A stretch of DNA of 64,000 bases, taken from assembly GCA_019914995.1 (NCBI GenBank), contig CM034126.1, positions 14,699,001 through 14,763,000 of the forward strand. Direction: 5' to 3'. The translations under genes and the position numbers were made by a program. Origin of the DNA: Acanthochlamys bracteata (lineage: Eukaryota > Streptophyta > Magnoliopsida > Pandanales > Velloziaceae). Shown one piece after another: positions 38,190-50,158 of the stretch (its first letter is position 1; each line of letters opens with the position of its first letter). The notes under the pieces were generated by a model that ran no database searches, had not been told where the DNA came from, and saw nothing but the letters and a program-made list of their open reading frames with translations.

Positions 38190-41100
38190 ATGTACAAGAA
38201 CCAGTTGCAGGAGCTAGCGCAACGGAGCTGCTTCAGCTTGCCGTCGTACACGTGTATCAGGGAAGGACCTGATCATGCTCCACGTTTCAAGGCCTCCGTA
38301 ACATTTAACGGCGAGACCTTCACCAGCCCAGCCTTCTGCAATACTCTCCGGCAAGCCGAGCATGCCGCCGCACTACAAGCTCTACAATCCCTCGCCACAC
38401 GCGGCGGACCTTCTTCGACCTCCCTCGCCGCTAGAATCCTCGTAATTCTCTTTGATCTCATTCCCTGCATTTGAATTCTTTTATTTTATCTTTCATTGGT
38501 CGGGTTTGGTTCGGTTTGGAGTTGAATTGGATTGTGGAACTCCTCCACGATCTGCGTATTTCTTAATTACCGGCATCCACACACATGCAACATGACTTTT
38601 CATCTCCATGTTTAGATTTGTTTCTGGGCTGTTGATTGATTCTTGTGATTTCTTTCGAATCGGATATAAATTACGATTTTGAGGCTCTCTTCCTTTATGA
38701 GCAATTTTGTCACTGTGATTGCTTTATTTTTCCCGTGCTTTTGTTAATTGGATTTTTGTCTTTTTTATGAAGAAATGTTTTTATCTTTTGGAGCCTAAAA
38801 TAAAGGAAAGAATCCACTTCTTAAGTTGTTTCTTCGGGTTGTTAAAGTGGTTTCGTTCTTCTGCGAAAGCAGAGATTGAGCTTTCAGTTGCCATTAGCAG
38901 TTCAAATTTTGAAGAATTATTGCAATTCTAGGAGAGGTGGAAGAGATTGGCTTCTTTACTTTTTGCAGGAAAAGCAAAAGTATTTTTCTAGTGAGAGAGT
39001 AGCATAAACAATCTTTTTTCCCCCTTTATGCATCTTCTTGAAAACAATGTTAGTGACAATGAAAAAAGGGAAACTATAGTGGACTTTTGGTGCAATTTTT
39101 TTTTGTATTAATCATGATTTTTCCATTTTATTTAGGCAGATGCTACCCTTGTTAGGACTTGGAACACTGAGTAATGTTCCCAATTTAGAGTTTAATCTCT
39201 TACTTAGTGGCTTTGATGATCTTTATTTAATTAGTCTTTTCAAAAAGAAAGTTGTGTCCATTTCTTATAAAAATGGTCTGTCAAGATTAAAGTATGGCTT
39301 TTCAATGTGCCTTTGGTCAACTTCCAATAGAAAATGCTCAGCCTTTTCATATGGTTAGAGTGTATCTCAAAGGCATTGTAACCTTATGCTGCTTCCCTGC
39401 TGAGAGAGAGAAAGGTTTGAAGTGGAGAGAAAGATATCTACTTTTCCTTGGTTTAAAGGTATGGAAATACGTAGATTTCGGTCGTGGAGGTTTATGGGTT
39501 AGGGTTGACTGGTGTGTGCTCTCGGTAGTGCTGCAATTGGTGGGTGGTATTGAATTGTTGGCGGCACCACCTAATCCCACTATCTTTAAGTCCTTATCGC
39601 TGTATGACTATTGAAGGTGGGTCATGGCTCCTTCTAATATAATTTGGATATATTTTCCTTCTCTACAATCCTTGAGTGTTTCGATGTGAATTTCTGGTAT
39701 GGTTTCAATTTACACAAGGAATTGGTATCACGGATGTATTGACTTCTCTGCACATATACAGGGAAAAGATTATTCATGGTCCTCTTGGCTAGTTGTTCCT
39801 TCATGCTGTGAGATCATTTTTCTAGAAGATCAACAAGCTGGCTAGAAAAGTATTTTCCACATCGATTTGATAGGTTAGAGATGTAATGTTGGTGTTTGTT
39901 TTATGTGGTTTCTGGTTAGGCTAAAAAGTTTCTGCAAGCTGGACACAAAGGGTTATGCGATCTTTGACAATCAATTATCTGGATTTCTGCTAAAATAATT
40001 GATCAGAACAGGATCTTCTAGCTAATGCTCATGCGCCTACATATGTGTATATTGCAGTTTTGTTAGCACGATGACTATTTCATAAACTGCTTTCAGTTCA
40101 TGGTCATCATTCTGTGTATGTTCAAATCTTTATAAATAGGACAAGTGATTGGCATATTTGCTGCAAGAAATACATAGAGCGATGTGCTGAATGACATGTG
40201 AATGAGCAAGTCATTTGGGTTGTTGGTTAATGGCGTGAAGTTAGATAAATATTCTACTAAATACAAGCTTGTCTCTGCATAAGATGGGACAGATTAAAAT
40301 TGAGATCATAGCTATTAAAGTTTCATGCCTTGAAGATGATTCAAACCTATATACATTCTGATTGGCAATGAATTATGTTAGGATTTACGCTAGTCTGGCT
40401 CTATGCTATTTCAGGTGTACACAAACATGAATATATCTACATCAGCAACTTTTAATGGGCTCAAGCGTCCAAATATTGAAGCTATGACTTAGAGTCCCTT
40501 TTCCTTCTCCTAAACATTGAGCTTTGAGTAGTCTGTCTTGGAACCTAAACAGTACAGATCTAGAGTCTGTTGGCACCATATCTTATCAGCAATTTTTTTT
40601 CCCTGTGCTAAGTACCTTTTCTAAGTTTTTTATCATTCAGGGCTAGCTTGTTATCTACCTTAGTTGTTTTTTGCTTGTTTTTATGGACATCCTTTAATCT
40701 GAGCCAAAGACAGGCTGACCATCTTCAAGCAGCTCGATTTTGTTTCATCATTCTTAGAGCAAGTTACAGCAACCTTGAAGTCCATGGGGATTTGCTAATA
40801 ATTCTAGATATTACTTAACTATATTTTAATGCCTACTGTCCAATGCTTAATGAAAATAAAATTTAATTATCAAGTGATATAGTAAAGAATCATAGCTTCT
40901 ACTTTTAGACATTATTCCAACACATTGTATTTTTCCTTTGCGTAGGATGAGACTGGAGTTTACAAGAACCTCCTACAGGAAGTTGCTCAGCGAGTAGGAG
41001 CGCCGTTACCATCCTACAGTACTTTCCGTTCGGGCCTTGGTCACTTGCCCATCTTCACAGGTACAGTGGAGCTTGCTGATATCATATTCACTGGAGAACC

Positions 41101-43076
41101 AGCTAAAAGTAAGAAACAAGCTGAGAAGAATGCTGCAATGGCAGCTTGGTTATCGCTCAAACAATGTGAGTAGATAGAACTCTCATTGTCACTTTTTATT
41201 TTTCTGGTTAGTGAGTGTGATGTGCTATTCTCTTGTGAGTGTCAAAGAAAGGACCTTCCTATTATCTTTATATGTTCTTTTCTCATGCAATGCGAACTTA
41301 AAACTGGTAAAACTTGAAACACAAGGACAGAAAACAAATTATGAAAAAATGAACGTGAGAGGAAAGGTTATGCAAATGATGCAGGAGATCACTCTGTATC
41401 CTAGATCAAGCGTCTGTAATTCGCCTATTGTACTATTGTATATGCACTACACAAACTGTTCGGATTAAGCTTTGTTGGTTGCTCATGATTAAATACAGTT
41501 CTTGTGTTGGATGTTCCTACAGAAACAATAATGTCTAGATGCTTTGATAGATAGAGGAATATCGATCAAATAATTGAGTAGTGCAGGCAACTAGTTTTTC
41601 CTGACTAGATAACCCAGGATATCCTAAACATGGAGATCGAAGCTCATGTTTGGACTTCTAATTGAGAATAACGTTTAGTGTTTATGATCTGTGCGACATA
41701 GTGCTCATTATCTGAACAAAATAGTTTAGTGAAGTTTGATCTCAATTACTTGACGACCTTTACCTTCGTACTTACTTGGGTTCAACTATGTTAATACCTG
41801 TGTCTAAAGCCAGTAACCTGTCACTTAAACTGTAGGAGTGGATCTATTTTTTTCATGCCCTTGAAGTTGATAATGATTTCCGTTTTCGCATTCCAAGTAT
41901 TACTTTCCAAGTACAAATGTTGATATGCATAAACGTGAATATTCCTGTATATGCATTGGGCCTATTTCTTGAACTCTCCAGGAAATTTCATGGAGTATTT
42001 TCATAGTAATATGTTTTATACAAAAGAGTATGGCAAACTTAAATAAGGCACAGCAAAGAAGTGTCTTTCGGCCATTGAGATGTAACATAGATCTTAATGC
42101 ATATATGAAATGCTAACCATTTATGTTTCCTTTCATCACACTAGTGGCGCGTGAAGCGGCAAACTCATCCAGTGAGCCAGAAAATAATGATGAGCAAGAG
42201 CAGGTCACTATTGCAAGAGCTCTCCTTAACTACCGTCTGAAGGAGAAGATGGCAGCTGCTGATAATCCCCATGCTGCACCTTTTCCAAAGATGTTTCCTG
42301 TGCAACAGGATAAGAAGCCATCATTGATACAGCCTCCTCCACCTGCTGGATCAAAAATCCTGCCCTTGATCCGGCCAAAATCTGGGTTAAGAACCAGGCC
42401 TACCTCTCCAGCACCAACTGATAGGACCTCTTTTATGTCCTCATCCTCATCCTCGATTTCTCCGCTTCTTCAAATGGATAATTATGCTTCTCGTCAGCAG
42501 AAGTTCCCTGCAGCTGGTGCACCACCATATGTGCCAGTGCGCCAGTTTAGAGCTTCATGTCATGGCATGGCTCCGCCTGTAACAATAAGGACGACAGTCC
42601 CTTGCTATGCAGCCCCTCCACTCCCCCTGCCATCCAGGCATCAGCTTCCTCCTGTGATGAATCATCCTGTACGAATGGCTTCACCCGTCCGGATTAGGTC
42701 TGTAGTCCCTGCTTTTACTGCTCCACCACCAGCTGCATCACCAGCAACAGCTCCAGGTCGGATGCCGACTTCAGGTTTCCACCAAATTCAAGTAAATGAG
42801 AAACCAGCAGCAGTCTCTCCACCAGGTGTTCAAGCTCCAATGAAAGATGAGCATCCAACTTTGGCTGCACCAGTTCAGGTTCAGGCAAAAGAAAACCTAC
42901 CAGCTGTAACCCCTACAGGGGCAGAGATTGAATTGAAGGATAAACTAGAGAAGCCACAAGGTCCAGACTCAACTCAAATAGGTCCAGCTGTTTGTTTAGA
43001 GGATTTTGTGGATAGCATAGTAAATGATGATCAAGTGTCTGCAGCTATTGAGAGCCTGAAGCAACTCGAGCTCTAG
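38190..43076 (+). CDS. DRB2: Double-stranded RNA-binding protein, DRB2-like
   Basis: Three coding exons, 38190-38441, 40946-41165 and 42145-43076, join into 467 residues. Two dsRNA-binding motifs lie at the N-terminus: residues 1-70 (MYKNQLQELAQRSCFSLPSY, then QAEHAAALQAL) and about 89-157 (VYKNLLQEVAQRVGAPLPSY, then KKQAEKNAAMAAW). Each has the conserved helix-1 YKNxLQE and the C-terminal KK/AE-AA helix. Intron 1 separates the two motifs, as in Arabidopsis DRB genes. The long last exon is Pro/Ala-rich with repeated VRIRSVVPAF-type segments (VTIRTTVPCY), a DRB2/3/5 feature, and ends in an acidic patch (CLEDFVDSIVNDDQVSAA). DRB2 proteins act with Dicer-like enzymes in nuclear small-RNA processing and translational repression. 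The ATG chosen matches the family N-terminus. Intron 1 (2.5 kb) holds no other feature. Syntenic counterpart: At2g28380. Confidence 0.94.
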
Positions 43077-44621
43077 TGTGCTTTAAATTTCCAGAATCCT
43101 TTCAAAGGTTGTCATCTTTTTGTCATGGCTCTGAGGCTAGAAGGCTACAGTCATGCCAGATTCTAGCTTGTTGGAGGATTTTTTTTTTTTTTTGTTTTTG
43201 AAGTTAAGAATCATTTTTATGATACAAATTGGCATGCAGGTCAAGATATTTGCTCTGTAAGTTCTATTGCCTGTTGTGTTTACACCGAGTTGTCCCTTGA
43301 CATTCTGTGCAGTCGTGAAAGGTACTAATTTGGGACTAGACTTAACTAGGATGAAGAAACATACTGAATTTGAAATGAAGTTTCTCGCGGCTACTTCCTA
43401 TCAGGTCAATTGTCCAGGATCATACGTTCCGAGTTTTAACTAAAATGAATGTACAGGTAATAACCTATTCACAATAAGATTTTTCATTTACACATTTTTC
43501 TACCATGTTGATTGCTACAGTACTAGGATGGATTCGGCGATGAAGAGCTTCATCGGCTTAATAAACTGAATCAGGTATGTTTGAAAATTTGCGATGAAAG
43601 TATTTTAGACAAACAATGATTGCATGCATGTTATATATTGGTGAACTCCGTATGTTTACCTGTGAGAAACAGTAGCTGGGCAAATGAATCCATCTCTCTT
43701 CCAGGTATATGATTACAAAAGAACAATTATGAATTGCTTTCGGGGGAGAAAAGAAAAGGGATGGAAGAAATGAAATATAATGGCCCCATATCTTTCCAAC
43801 ACATCCTCCTTGTATTGTTTAGTGATTGTCGTTATCAATCAAAATAACGTAAAGTTATTGGACCCGTCTTATGCTGTTCGTTTTCGTTTCCTTTCTATCG
43901 TTCATAGCTTGTTTATTTAACGCCGCAACACCAAATGCTTCATTCCTCTGCTCATCTATTGTGAAAGCTAAATTTTATTCTTTTTATTTTTTTTCTGAAA
44001 GGATCGTTGTCTAATTCGGTTAATGTCAATCATTGATCATTCAGGCTTCGTCTTAGAGTTCAACTTGCGTGTGTAGATTTCTTAGACAGGATCTAGTGAG
44101 CTTAAGAGTTCGGTACAGAAATATTTCTAGTGCCATGAATATTTCTAGTGCAGAAATTTTTAAGAGCACTCAAATCAACAAGATCACATAATTATTTTAA
44201 GCTAAAGAAAATCAAATAATAAACCGTGTTAGTTTATGCAGTTTGATTTTTTGGATAACATAACAATAACACATTAGTTGAGCCTTGTAGAATTAGAAGC
44301 AGATGAGTACAGTAGATCTCAATTTAGCCTGCTAGAGATGCAAATCTTAAACTAAAAAGGATTTGTTGATAAATAATCGTGAAGATTATTATCAATTGCA
44401 TTAGCAGTGAGTGAATCATATTTTCCACATAAAGCGCAAAAAAATAATTTTAAAAAAAAAAGAAGACTAATAAGAATAAACTAGCATCAAGCAGAAAACA
44501 GAAGTAACAAAATGAAAATCTGAATCATAAATTCTGCTTTATTTATGGTCGACTGTTGGTAGATAATTTAAATTTCTAGCTTACATTCCACTATTGGTTT
44601 GAATGATTCCAATTATATACT

Positions 44622-45108
44622 CAGGCGTTATTTGGCTAAATTTTTTAACTTTTTTATTTTAATTTGTTATTTTATATATTAATAATTTTTTAATATTTTA
44701 TAGAAATTTTAAAAAGATTTATAGTAATAAAAGCTATTATTATTTATTATTATTATTTTTTGAAATAAAAAAATATTTTAAAATTTGTAAAATATTATTC
44801 ATCGCAAAAGTAATTTCAAAAGTATTATCAACCGTCCCCATGCGTATATATACAGCAGATAAGTTCCAAGTTAAAATCAAGAAGAAATTAGTAGAATGAC
44901 TTATAAAATAAAGTTTTTTTAAAATATAAGATATTTTATTTTTTTTATTTTAAAAAAATAATAAAAATATATAATAAAAAAATCTTATTATATAAAATTT
45001 TTCTATATTTTTTAAATTTTTAAATAAATTTTAAAATACTTATAAAATATGGTGAAATGAAAAATTGAAAAATTTTATTGGAGAAAATAAAAAACAAACG
45101 CACCCTTT
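44622..45108. mobile_element. Candidate MITE-like AT-rich element
   Basis: Begins GGCGTTATTTGGCTAAATTT and ends near ACAAACGCACCC, so its ends are roughly inverted (GGCGTTATTTG versus GGTGCGTTTGT). The interior is more than 85% A/T. No transposase or clear target duplication was seen. The borders are guesses. Confidence 0.3.
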
Positions 45109-45649
45109 CTGCTCTAACGCAAAATGCACACAAAGCATAACAAATAAAAGAAAATTTCTTTTCTGGTATCAAATCAACAAGGTCATTATGCAACAAGTAC
45201 TGTGCCATAATGGCGTCTTTTCTCTGTCTTGAGAGTATTTGGCATCCAATTTCAGTCCAAAATAAAAAATATTTGGTATCTCATTTTAGTCCAAAAGTCA
45301 TACATAATTTTATAAAATTTATATTACATAAGTTTAATATATACATAAGTTATTCATTATATAAATTTATATTTTTATTTTTTTACTTGAAGCGTTATCT
45401 TTTAAGTTACTCAAGCAGGGCTTTCATATATCAGAAAGAAGAGCATTCTTAAATTCAAGTCTTAAAAGAAAAAAGAAAAATCTATAGCATTTGTTCCTTT
45501 TCTTTTCTTTAAGACTTGCAACTTCCAAACGTGAATAACGTTACTATGCATATTATGTGTTTTTATTTATATTACAAATTAGTTTTAAGTTTACATGTAT
45601 AAGCAGCTTGGACAAGGTAACGTTGCAGCAGCTTTCTTATTTTTTCCGA

Positions 45650-45952
45650 GGCAAAAGAAAAATATTTTTTTGGAAAAAATATGTATAAAGCAACAACGAA
45701 GAAATTAAAATTTTGAAAAATGTTCGAAAGTATTTTTAGAAAATATTATTCTAAATAAAAATTATTTTTATTTTATTTGATAAACAAATTTTATTTTCTT
45801 ATATTAAAAAAATAAATACATAATAATAAAATTTTACTATATTTTTAAATTTTTTAAATTTTAATAAATTTTGTGAAATATTATAAAATATTATTAAAAA
45901 TTAAAAATTAAATTTTTTGTTTTAAGAAATGTCCTACCAAACGCTCCTTTAA
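45650..45952. mobile_element. Candidate MITE-like AT-rich element, second copy
   Basis: AT-rich block closing with GTCCTACCAAACGCTCCTTT, whose complement carries GGAGCGTTTGGTAGGAC, an end seen on many plant nonautonomous elements. The interior resembles the element at 44622-45108. The left border is unclear. Confidence 0.3.
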
Positions 45953-46289
45953 TTGCTACATTAATAATAACCTAATACAAGAATAAATTTTATAATTTTC
46001 AATTATTAGCACAACCAGTTGATTCATTGTAGGAAATTGATTATCAAAAACTCCAACCCCCAAAAAACACAAATTAAAAAATAAAAAAAAAAGAAAATCG
46101 GAATTCCAAGTAATTAGAACTACAACAAGAGATTAATGACTTAAAAATTTTCCCAAATTCCCAATTTCTTCCTTCTCTTAAATAAATAAAATTGGGAAAT
46201 TTACGCGTCCTCATCGGTTCCCTGCCAGCTTAATCAAATTAAAAAAGAAAACCAAAACATCCCTCATTAATTAACCGGAACGGTTCAGT

Positions 46290-46820
46290 TCAGTCCTGAA
46301 AACCGGTCTGCTCCCAGACCGCATCTCTAACCCGGCTCAAATCTCTACCTTTCAGAGTTCTCCCGATTCCTTCATGCACCGAGAACGAGCTGGACCGGTT
46401 CCTCCACATCAGCAACTCGTGCGGCGGTATGACTCCAGCGCCGGTACGTTTACCTACCAACACCATCTCCTCATCTTCTTCTTCTCCTCCTCGGCAGCTT
46501 CCGCGGGCCTCACAGCCGCCGTTCCTCTTGTTGCTATATTCTTGTTTGAGAATATTCGACCAGTCCGGTATGCTCACTGGCAGCGATGAAGGCGGCTGAA
46601 GAGTTGGAGGAGCCGCTGAGACGCTGCTATTCATCTTCCGAGATAACATTGATCGGACGGGTTTCGGCGGCGGCTCGGCAGCTTGCTGCATCATTCCGAC
46701 TGTTCCCCAAATGTCCGACTCCTCGAACTCGTCTCCTCCTCCTCCCCCGCCGATTCCGTACTCCTCTGGCGTCGCCGGCGTGGCGAAGTATCTGTGCATT
46801 TGCCTTTTCCTTCCAGACAT
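46290..46820 (-). CDS. Senescence regulator S40 family protein (DUF584)
   Basis: Intronless frame of 176 codons. The N-terminal part has a Gly run and the motif EFEESDIWG, matching the family's FDESDIW signature. The middle is Pro/Ser-rich (PVSIPDWSNIL) with an acidic EEEDEE patch. The C-terminus carries the family hallmark: VIPPHELLMWRNRSSSFSVH followed by EGIGRTLKGRDLSRVRDAVW and EQTGFQD. S40 proteins are small, often nuclear, and are induced during leaf senescence and by stress hormones; their biochemical role is not known. The start at 46820 gives the normal compact N-terminus. The Arabidopsis syntenic counterpart is At2g28400. ORFs on the opposite strand here are shadows. Confidence 0.92.
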   Translation of the reverse strand: MSGRKRQMHRYFATPATPEEYGIGGGGGGDEFEESDIWGTVGMMQQAAEPPPKPVRSMLSRKMNSSVSAAPPTLQPPSSLPVSIPDWSNILKQEYSNKRNGGCEARGSCRGGEEEDEEMVLVGKRTGAGVIPPHELLMWRNRSSSFSVHEGIGRTLKGRDLSRVRDAVWEQTGFQD

Positions 46821-49800
46821 TGATTGATATCCCTAAAACAAATTTTCTCTTGATCAAAGTTAAAAACTTTCTCGATCGCCAAGCACAACTAAAGACTAGT
46901 TCTTGTTTCTCGCTAGCTTCTTGAAATAGAGAAAGAAAAAAAGCCTTTTGACTTTCTCGTGATCGGTAGCTGAAATGCGTTCGCTGCGATCGTGCGAAGG
47001 AGTCGAGAGGGGTTTTATAAGCAGCAAGACGTAGCGGATAAGGCTGTTTCATAACTCCCAAATTTGCCCTTGTTTTGTTCACTTAGTTACTCCTTGCGCC
47101 ATTTATTTCATGCAGAGAATATGACTTGTTTACGTGGACCGATGTTTATATTGCCTCGCTGGAACACAATAATCGATTACGTTTCGCTTTCCGAATGGAG
47201 AGAGTCGTCGGTTTACGGCACGCTCCGGCGCGTAAGACTAACCAGAAAACGATGGCGTGGCGCCGGATAACCAGAAACAATGGAGAGCAGTGATTGGATA
47301 GGGATAATTCCGTAAACGATGTCTATCGCCGCTGAGCGAAACGAAACTTGGACAGCATTCCTATTTCTATTTCGTTTGTCTGTAGCTCCGACTGTGTTAT
47401 TTGTCGCGAAGCGAGAAAGTGGGCTATGAGTAGGTCAGATGTGGACACGTGTGCGTATATGACACGCGGCATGACGTAAAGGAAGAGAATTCTCTATTTG
47501 TCGCATGAGCGCACGTGAACTGGACCCCAGATGTGCGATAGAATGCTGAGTACGCAGTTTGGGAAATACGGACACAGATGGAAACGCTGTAGTAATTTGT
47601 TGGTTGTTTGTTTCAGTTCGAAGTGTTTCAATTTTTACAAAATTAAATTCTATAAAAGAATCAATATTTAAACTAATATTAAAAATTAGTGAAATCAAAA
47701 TTGATATAAAATATTAAAATATAAAAATAATAATTTAAATTTTTTAAAAAATAAATTTCAATGAAATTTCAAACAATCACTACATCAAATTCGATAGGAG
47801 CTATTATTATAATTGATGGCATTACGTTTTAATTAAAGTAGGGTACTTTTTTCACGCAAGTGCTATTATATATTTTCGAGCTATTTTTTTAAACACGCGA
47901 CTCGTTCGTACAAAAAAAAAATAATTATGTGGTCCTCTCCTTATTCCTATCAACGATTTAATATGACGGGAACAATTTAAAATATATTTCAAATAAAAAT
48001 AGTTAGATGTTAATAAAATTGTATAATATTTTTATAAAATATTTTAAATATTAAATATAATATTTACATATATATATTATTTTATAAATTTTTAACTAAA
48101 AATGTATGGTTTTTAAAGAATTTCACAAAATATTCTAAACAATCCAAAAGTCTCGCTTGTTTTTTTTATTTTAATTTATGATAAAATAAACCGCATTGCA
48201 ATTTATCTTAACAGTATAACATGCTTTATTGATTGATTGATACGATCGATCTAATCCACTCCAGTTCAATCCAATAATTGCATGATTGTTAGCAGTGAGA
48301 AAATTTTAAAAAATTAAATAAAAGTCTCTTTGAGTTCAATCAATCGATGTACTACACTTTCCTTTTTCTTACTTTTTCCTTAAATTGACAAATCCTATTT
48401 AGATTATGATTGATTGATTTATCATTTTCCTAATTAATTAACCAACTAATCTGCAACGATCTAATTAAGATCTGACCTATCTTTTTTCTATACCCAACTT
48501 GCTAACTAGCTAGCTGTATAAATTCAATTAATTTAAAAGTACACACGATAATTTAGTTTATAAATTTTTATTCTCAAAGAAGTTAGCGGAAGTTATGTAA
48601 TACGTAACGTTTTATGTATTTTAGAAAAAAAAAAAGAATCACAAGTGCACTTCTACAGTTATTATACTTCTAGTGGGCTTGGGTATTTAGAACTAGGTAT
48701 AATTAAAGGCAGATTTTGCACGCAAGCGGTGAATAAGTAATGAATGTAGACTTTTTAGACCAGTTTTTTTCAATTAACAGTCGACGTAGATATACAACAA
48801 CCCAAAAACATACCTGCGTTTATTGCCCACGAAGAACATATAAACTATCTTTACGCGAGAATGAATTTTTTGTTTTTATTTTTTGTTAGTGCTGATTTGA
48901 TTTACTCCTTCGAGTTAACGTTGAAGCACCCGCTCTAATTGGACGAGAAACCCTTTGGATGGAATATTTTCTTGGTTAGCTTCTTATATATGACAAATTT
49001 AATTTTAATAATCTTATTCGTTGTTTTGGCATTCGGGTTGAATCTAAAGTTTGAACGAACTAATTAATTAATTATAAGCAACAGCAGCTGCTTACAACTC
49101 AAGCTTATCCAACTCATATATCTATTTTTTAACTCACGATGATAATCTTCTCCTCTGTAGAATCAACAGCTAGCTGTCTTCGATCAATTCCCCACAAAAA
49201 TTTTTGACAGATCTCTCAATATTATTAAAGACTAGAATCAAATATATATGTCGATTAAGGTGACCAAGTTAGAGATTGCTGGATTAAGGAGAGGCAAATT
49301 TTTGTTTATTCGATTGTGTGTCTCCAAGTTGCCTGCAGCTCAATTCTTTTTACTTACTATTTATTAATTACGATTAGCAACAAATGATCGTGCGACGAAA
49401 GGATTGCTTACTTAATTAGATCAAATCTTTTATCTCGCGTGCAATTTGTCTTATTAACTCCAGTTGTTGGTAGCTTATCCACACATATTTCGAGATTAAT
49501 AATATATATTAATTCATGTTGTTTGAGATTATTTGTTGAAAAAAGGATAAGATCCACTTCACTGGCTTAAGCAAACTATTTAATATTATTATTATGGGTA
49601 ACAAAATTTTGAATTGAGTTTGAATAGGGAAACGATAATTTTTTTATAATTAATGTGACTAATTTAGAGCGTTGCCAGTGAAGCACAAAAATTATTTAAA
49701 ATAAGCATAAATATATATAGCCATGTTAGGGTTTTTGAAGTTAGAAGATTGCAATGCCGAATTAGTTGGGAACTTTTTACTCTGAGATTGAATAGCAGCA

Positions 49801-50158
49801 TCAACATCACCCTGATGGGGTTAAAGGCGCCAAGGAGCGAGAATGAATTTTGCCAAAGGAAGAAGTCCTAAAAATGAGATTATTCATTTGACAATTATAA
49901 TGTACAAGCTGGGTTAGAATCAACTTGCTAGAGTACAAGGGAAAGAATAAAATGCGCTTGTCCAAAATCATTAAAAACCTAATTCACATTGCAGGCATGA
50001 TCTTTTCCCGTAGTATTTGCACAATCTACAACAACTCTTGGCATCAAAGCATCTCATGCCAGTAGCAGTAGCTTCTCCTGCCAGCTTGAATCAGTTTCAG
50101 TTTAGTGAAATGACCACAATGTGATCAACACATTGTCGTTTGGATTTTAAATTGTTAG
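46821..50158. other. Spacer between the S40 and SKU5-like genes
   Basis: The first 600 bases are GC-richer and are probably the S40 promoter. They include ACGT-type cores (ACACGTGTGCG near 47446 and GCACGTGAAC near 47511). The remainder is AT-rich, with MITE-like low-complexity blocks at about 47640-47780 and 47975-48130. No gene was recognised. The last 200 bases are the likely 3' UTR of the SKU5-like gene. Confidence 0.4.

Larger units (their letters stand above)
43077..46289. other. Intergenic spacer with AT-rich MITE-like blocks
   Basis: 3' flank of the DRB2-like gene followed by very AT-rich DNA. I see no gene. The Arabidopsis block has a SAND/MON1 gene between DRB2 and S40, and nothing resembling it is here. 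Confidence 0.4.

Noticed and set aside
39294-39614. 106-codon ORF inside intron 1 of the DRB2-like gene
   Set aside because: Intronic, no homology recognised, and an antisense frame overlaps it with equal plausibility.
46586-47082. Plus- and minus-strand ORFs overlapping the S40 gene start
   Set aside because: Shadows of the S40 frame and its GC-rich leader; the S40 motifs decide the real frame.
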